Source of the DNA: Eremophila alpestris peregrina
Lineage: Eukaryota > Chordata > Aves > Passeriformes > Alaudidae
DNA: 64,000 bases
Assembly (NCBI GenBank): GCA_009792885.1
Contig: WMCF01000021.1
Location: 4,747,690-4,811,689, forward strand
Reading direction: 5' to 3'
The notes below the pieces were generated by a model, which saw only the letters and a program-made list of their open reading frames with translations, had not been told where the DNA came from and ran no database searches. Positions within the stretch are counted from its first letter, which is position 1; each line of letters starts with the position of its first letter. A program made the translations under genes and the position numbers. This document shows positions 63,507 through 64,000 of this stretch, piece by piece.

Positions 63507-64000
63507 TCTGCTTTCACAGCACAAGGCAGTGAGGCACAGGCCCAAAAACAGTGCCCAAGGTCACACAGCCATGTGATAACTGAAATGTGACTGCAACCCA
63601 AATACCCTTTTATTTCAACAAATGCACAGTGCTGCTTCACCCATAGTAAAGGACAGAAACAGACCATGTGTTATTTTAAGAAGATACACTCCCTAGCTTG
63701 AAGTAATCAGGTTTCATGAGTTTATTTAGAAAAATCTTGAGCTCCATTTGGAAACACAGAATGAAAGAAGAACACGGCAATAAATAATAACGGAATAAAA
63801 TAAAAGAACCACCAGAAATTTGATAAGGAGTGAGCTAGATTTATATCACACCCACATCAATGTGATTTTTTTTAAAATATACAATTGTTCAAGCATAAAG
63901 ACTTTCAAAAAGTTTTACCAATATCACTGTCTTTTAAATTTCCTACCAAGAAACTAGACAGCTTTCACTAGATGTTCATAATAAAATGCACAGGAATTAT

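Larger units (their letters stand above)
36691..64000 (-). other. TOX3: TOX3 intron 1, 3' part (first exon beyond window)
   Basis: This 27.3-kb stretch ends in a TTTTCTTTCAG acceptor before exon 2. I see no CpG-dense segment, no exon matching the expected N-terminus and no coding frame with recognisable domains. It contains simple repeats and a few short tandem duplications listed separately. Calling it intron is inference from the missing first exon. Confidence 0.75.

Noticed and set aside
63440..63667. Minus-strand frame with a run of methionines
   Set aside because: The methionine run is the translation of the (TCA)n microsatellite.

Overview
This is vertebrate nuclear DNA, most likely from a bird. 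The genes are split by long AT-rich introns with canonical GT-AG splice sites, there is no operon-like gene packing, and the two interspersed repeats I can recognise are truncated copies of CR1, the main LINE of bird genomes. I cannot name the species.

The only gene I can support is TOX3, on the minus strand. TOX3 is an HMG-box chromatin and transcription factor with a glutamine-rich C-terminus. Six coding exons (numbered 2 to 7 by analogy with human TOX3) can be placed to the base: 36690-36625, 32751-32497, 18211-17942, 16656-16429, 15109-15029 and 13346-12606. They join in frame into 546 codons plus a stop. With the roughly 29 residues expected from exon 1, the protein would be about 575 aa, close to human TOX3. 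Exon 1, its promoter and any CpG island are not visible and should lie beyond base 64000.

Layout, left to right: 1-11493 is the region downstream of TOX3, with one minus-strand CR1 fragment and a G/T-rich tract and no supported gene. 11494-12605 is an AT-rich 3' UTR with several AATAAA signals and one Pumilio-type site. 12606-18211 holds the compact block of exons 7 to 4. 18212-32496 is intron 3, with a plus-strand CR1 fragment at about 21.7 kb and a striking 38-bp Tn5 mosaic-end palindrome at 22227-22264 flanked by a perfect 67-bp direct repeat. 32497-36690 holds exons 3 and 2. 36691-64000 is the 3' part of the very large intron 1, with simple repeats only.

I found no RNA genes, CRISPR arrays, intact mobile elements or new multi-gene system. 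The most unusual object is the Tn5 mosaic-end junction. It matches the circularisation junction of transposase-based mate-pair libraries and is best explained as an assembly artefact, not biology.
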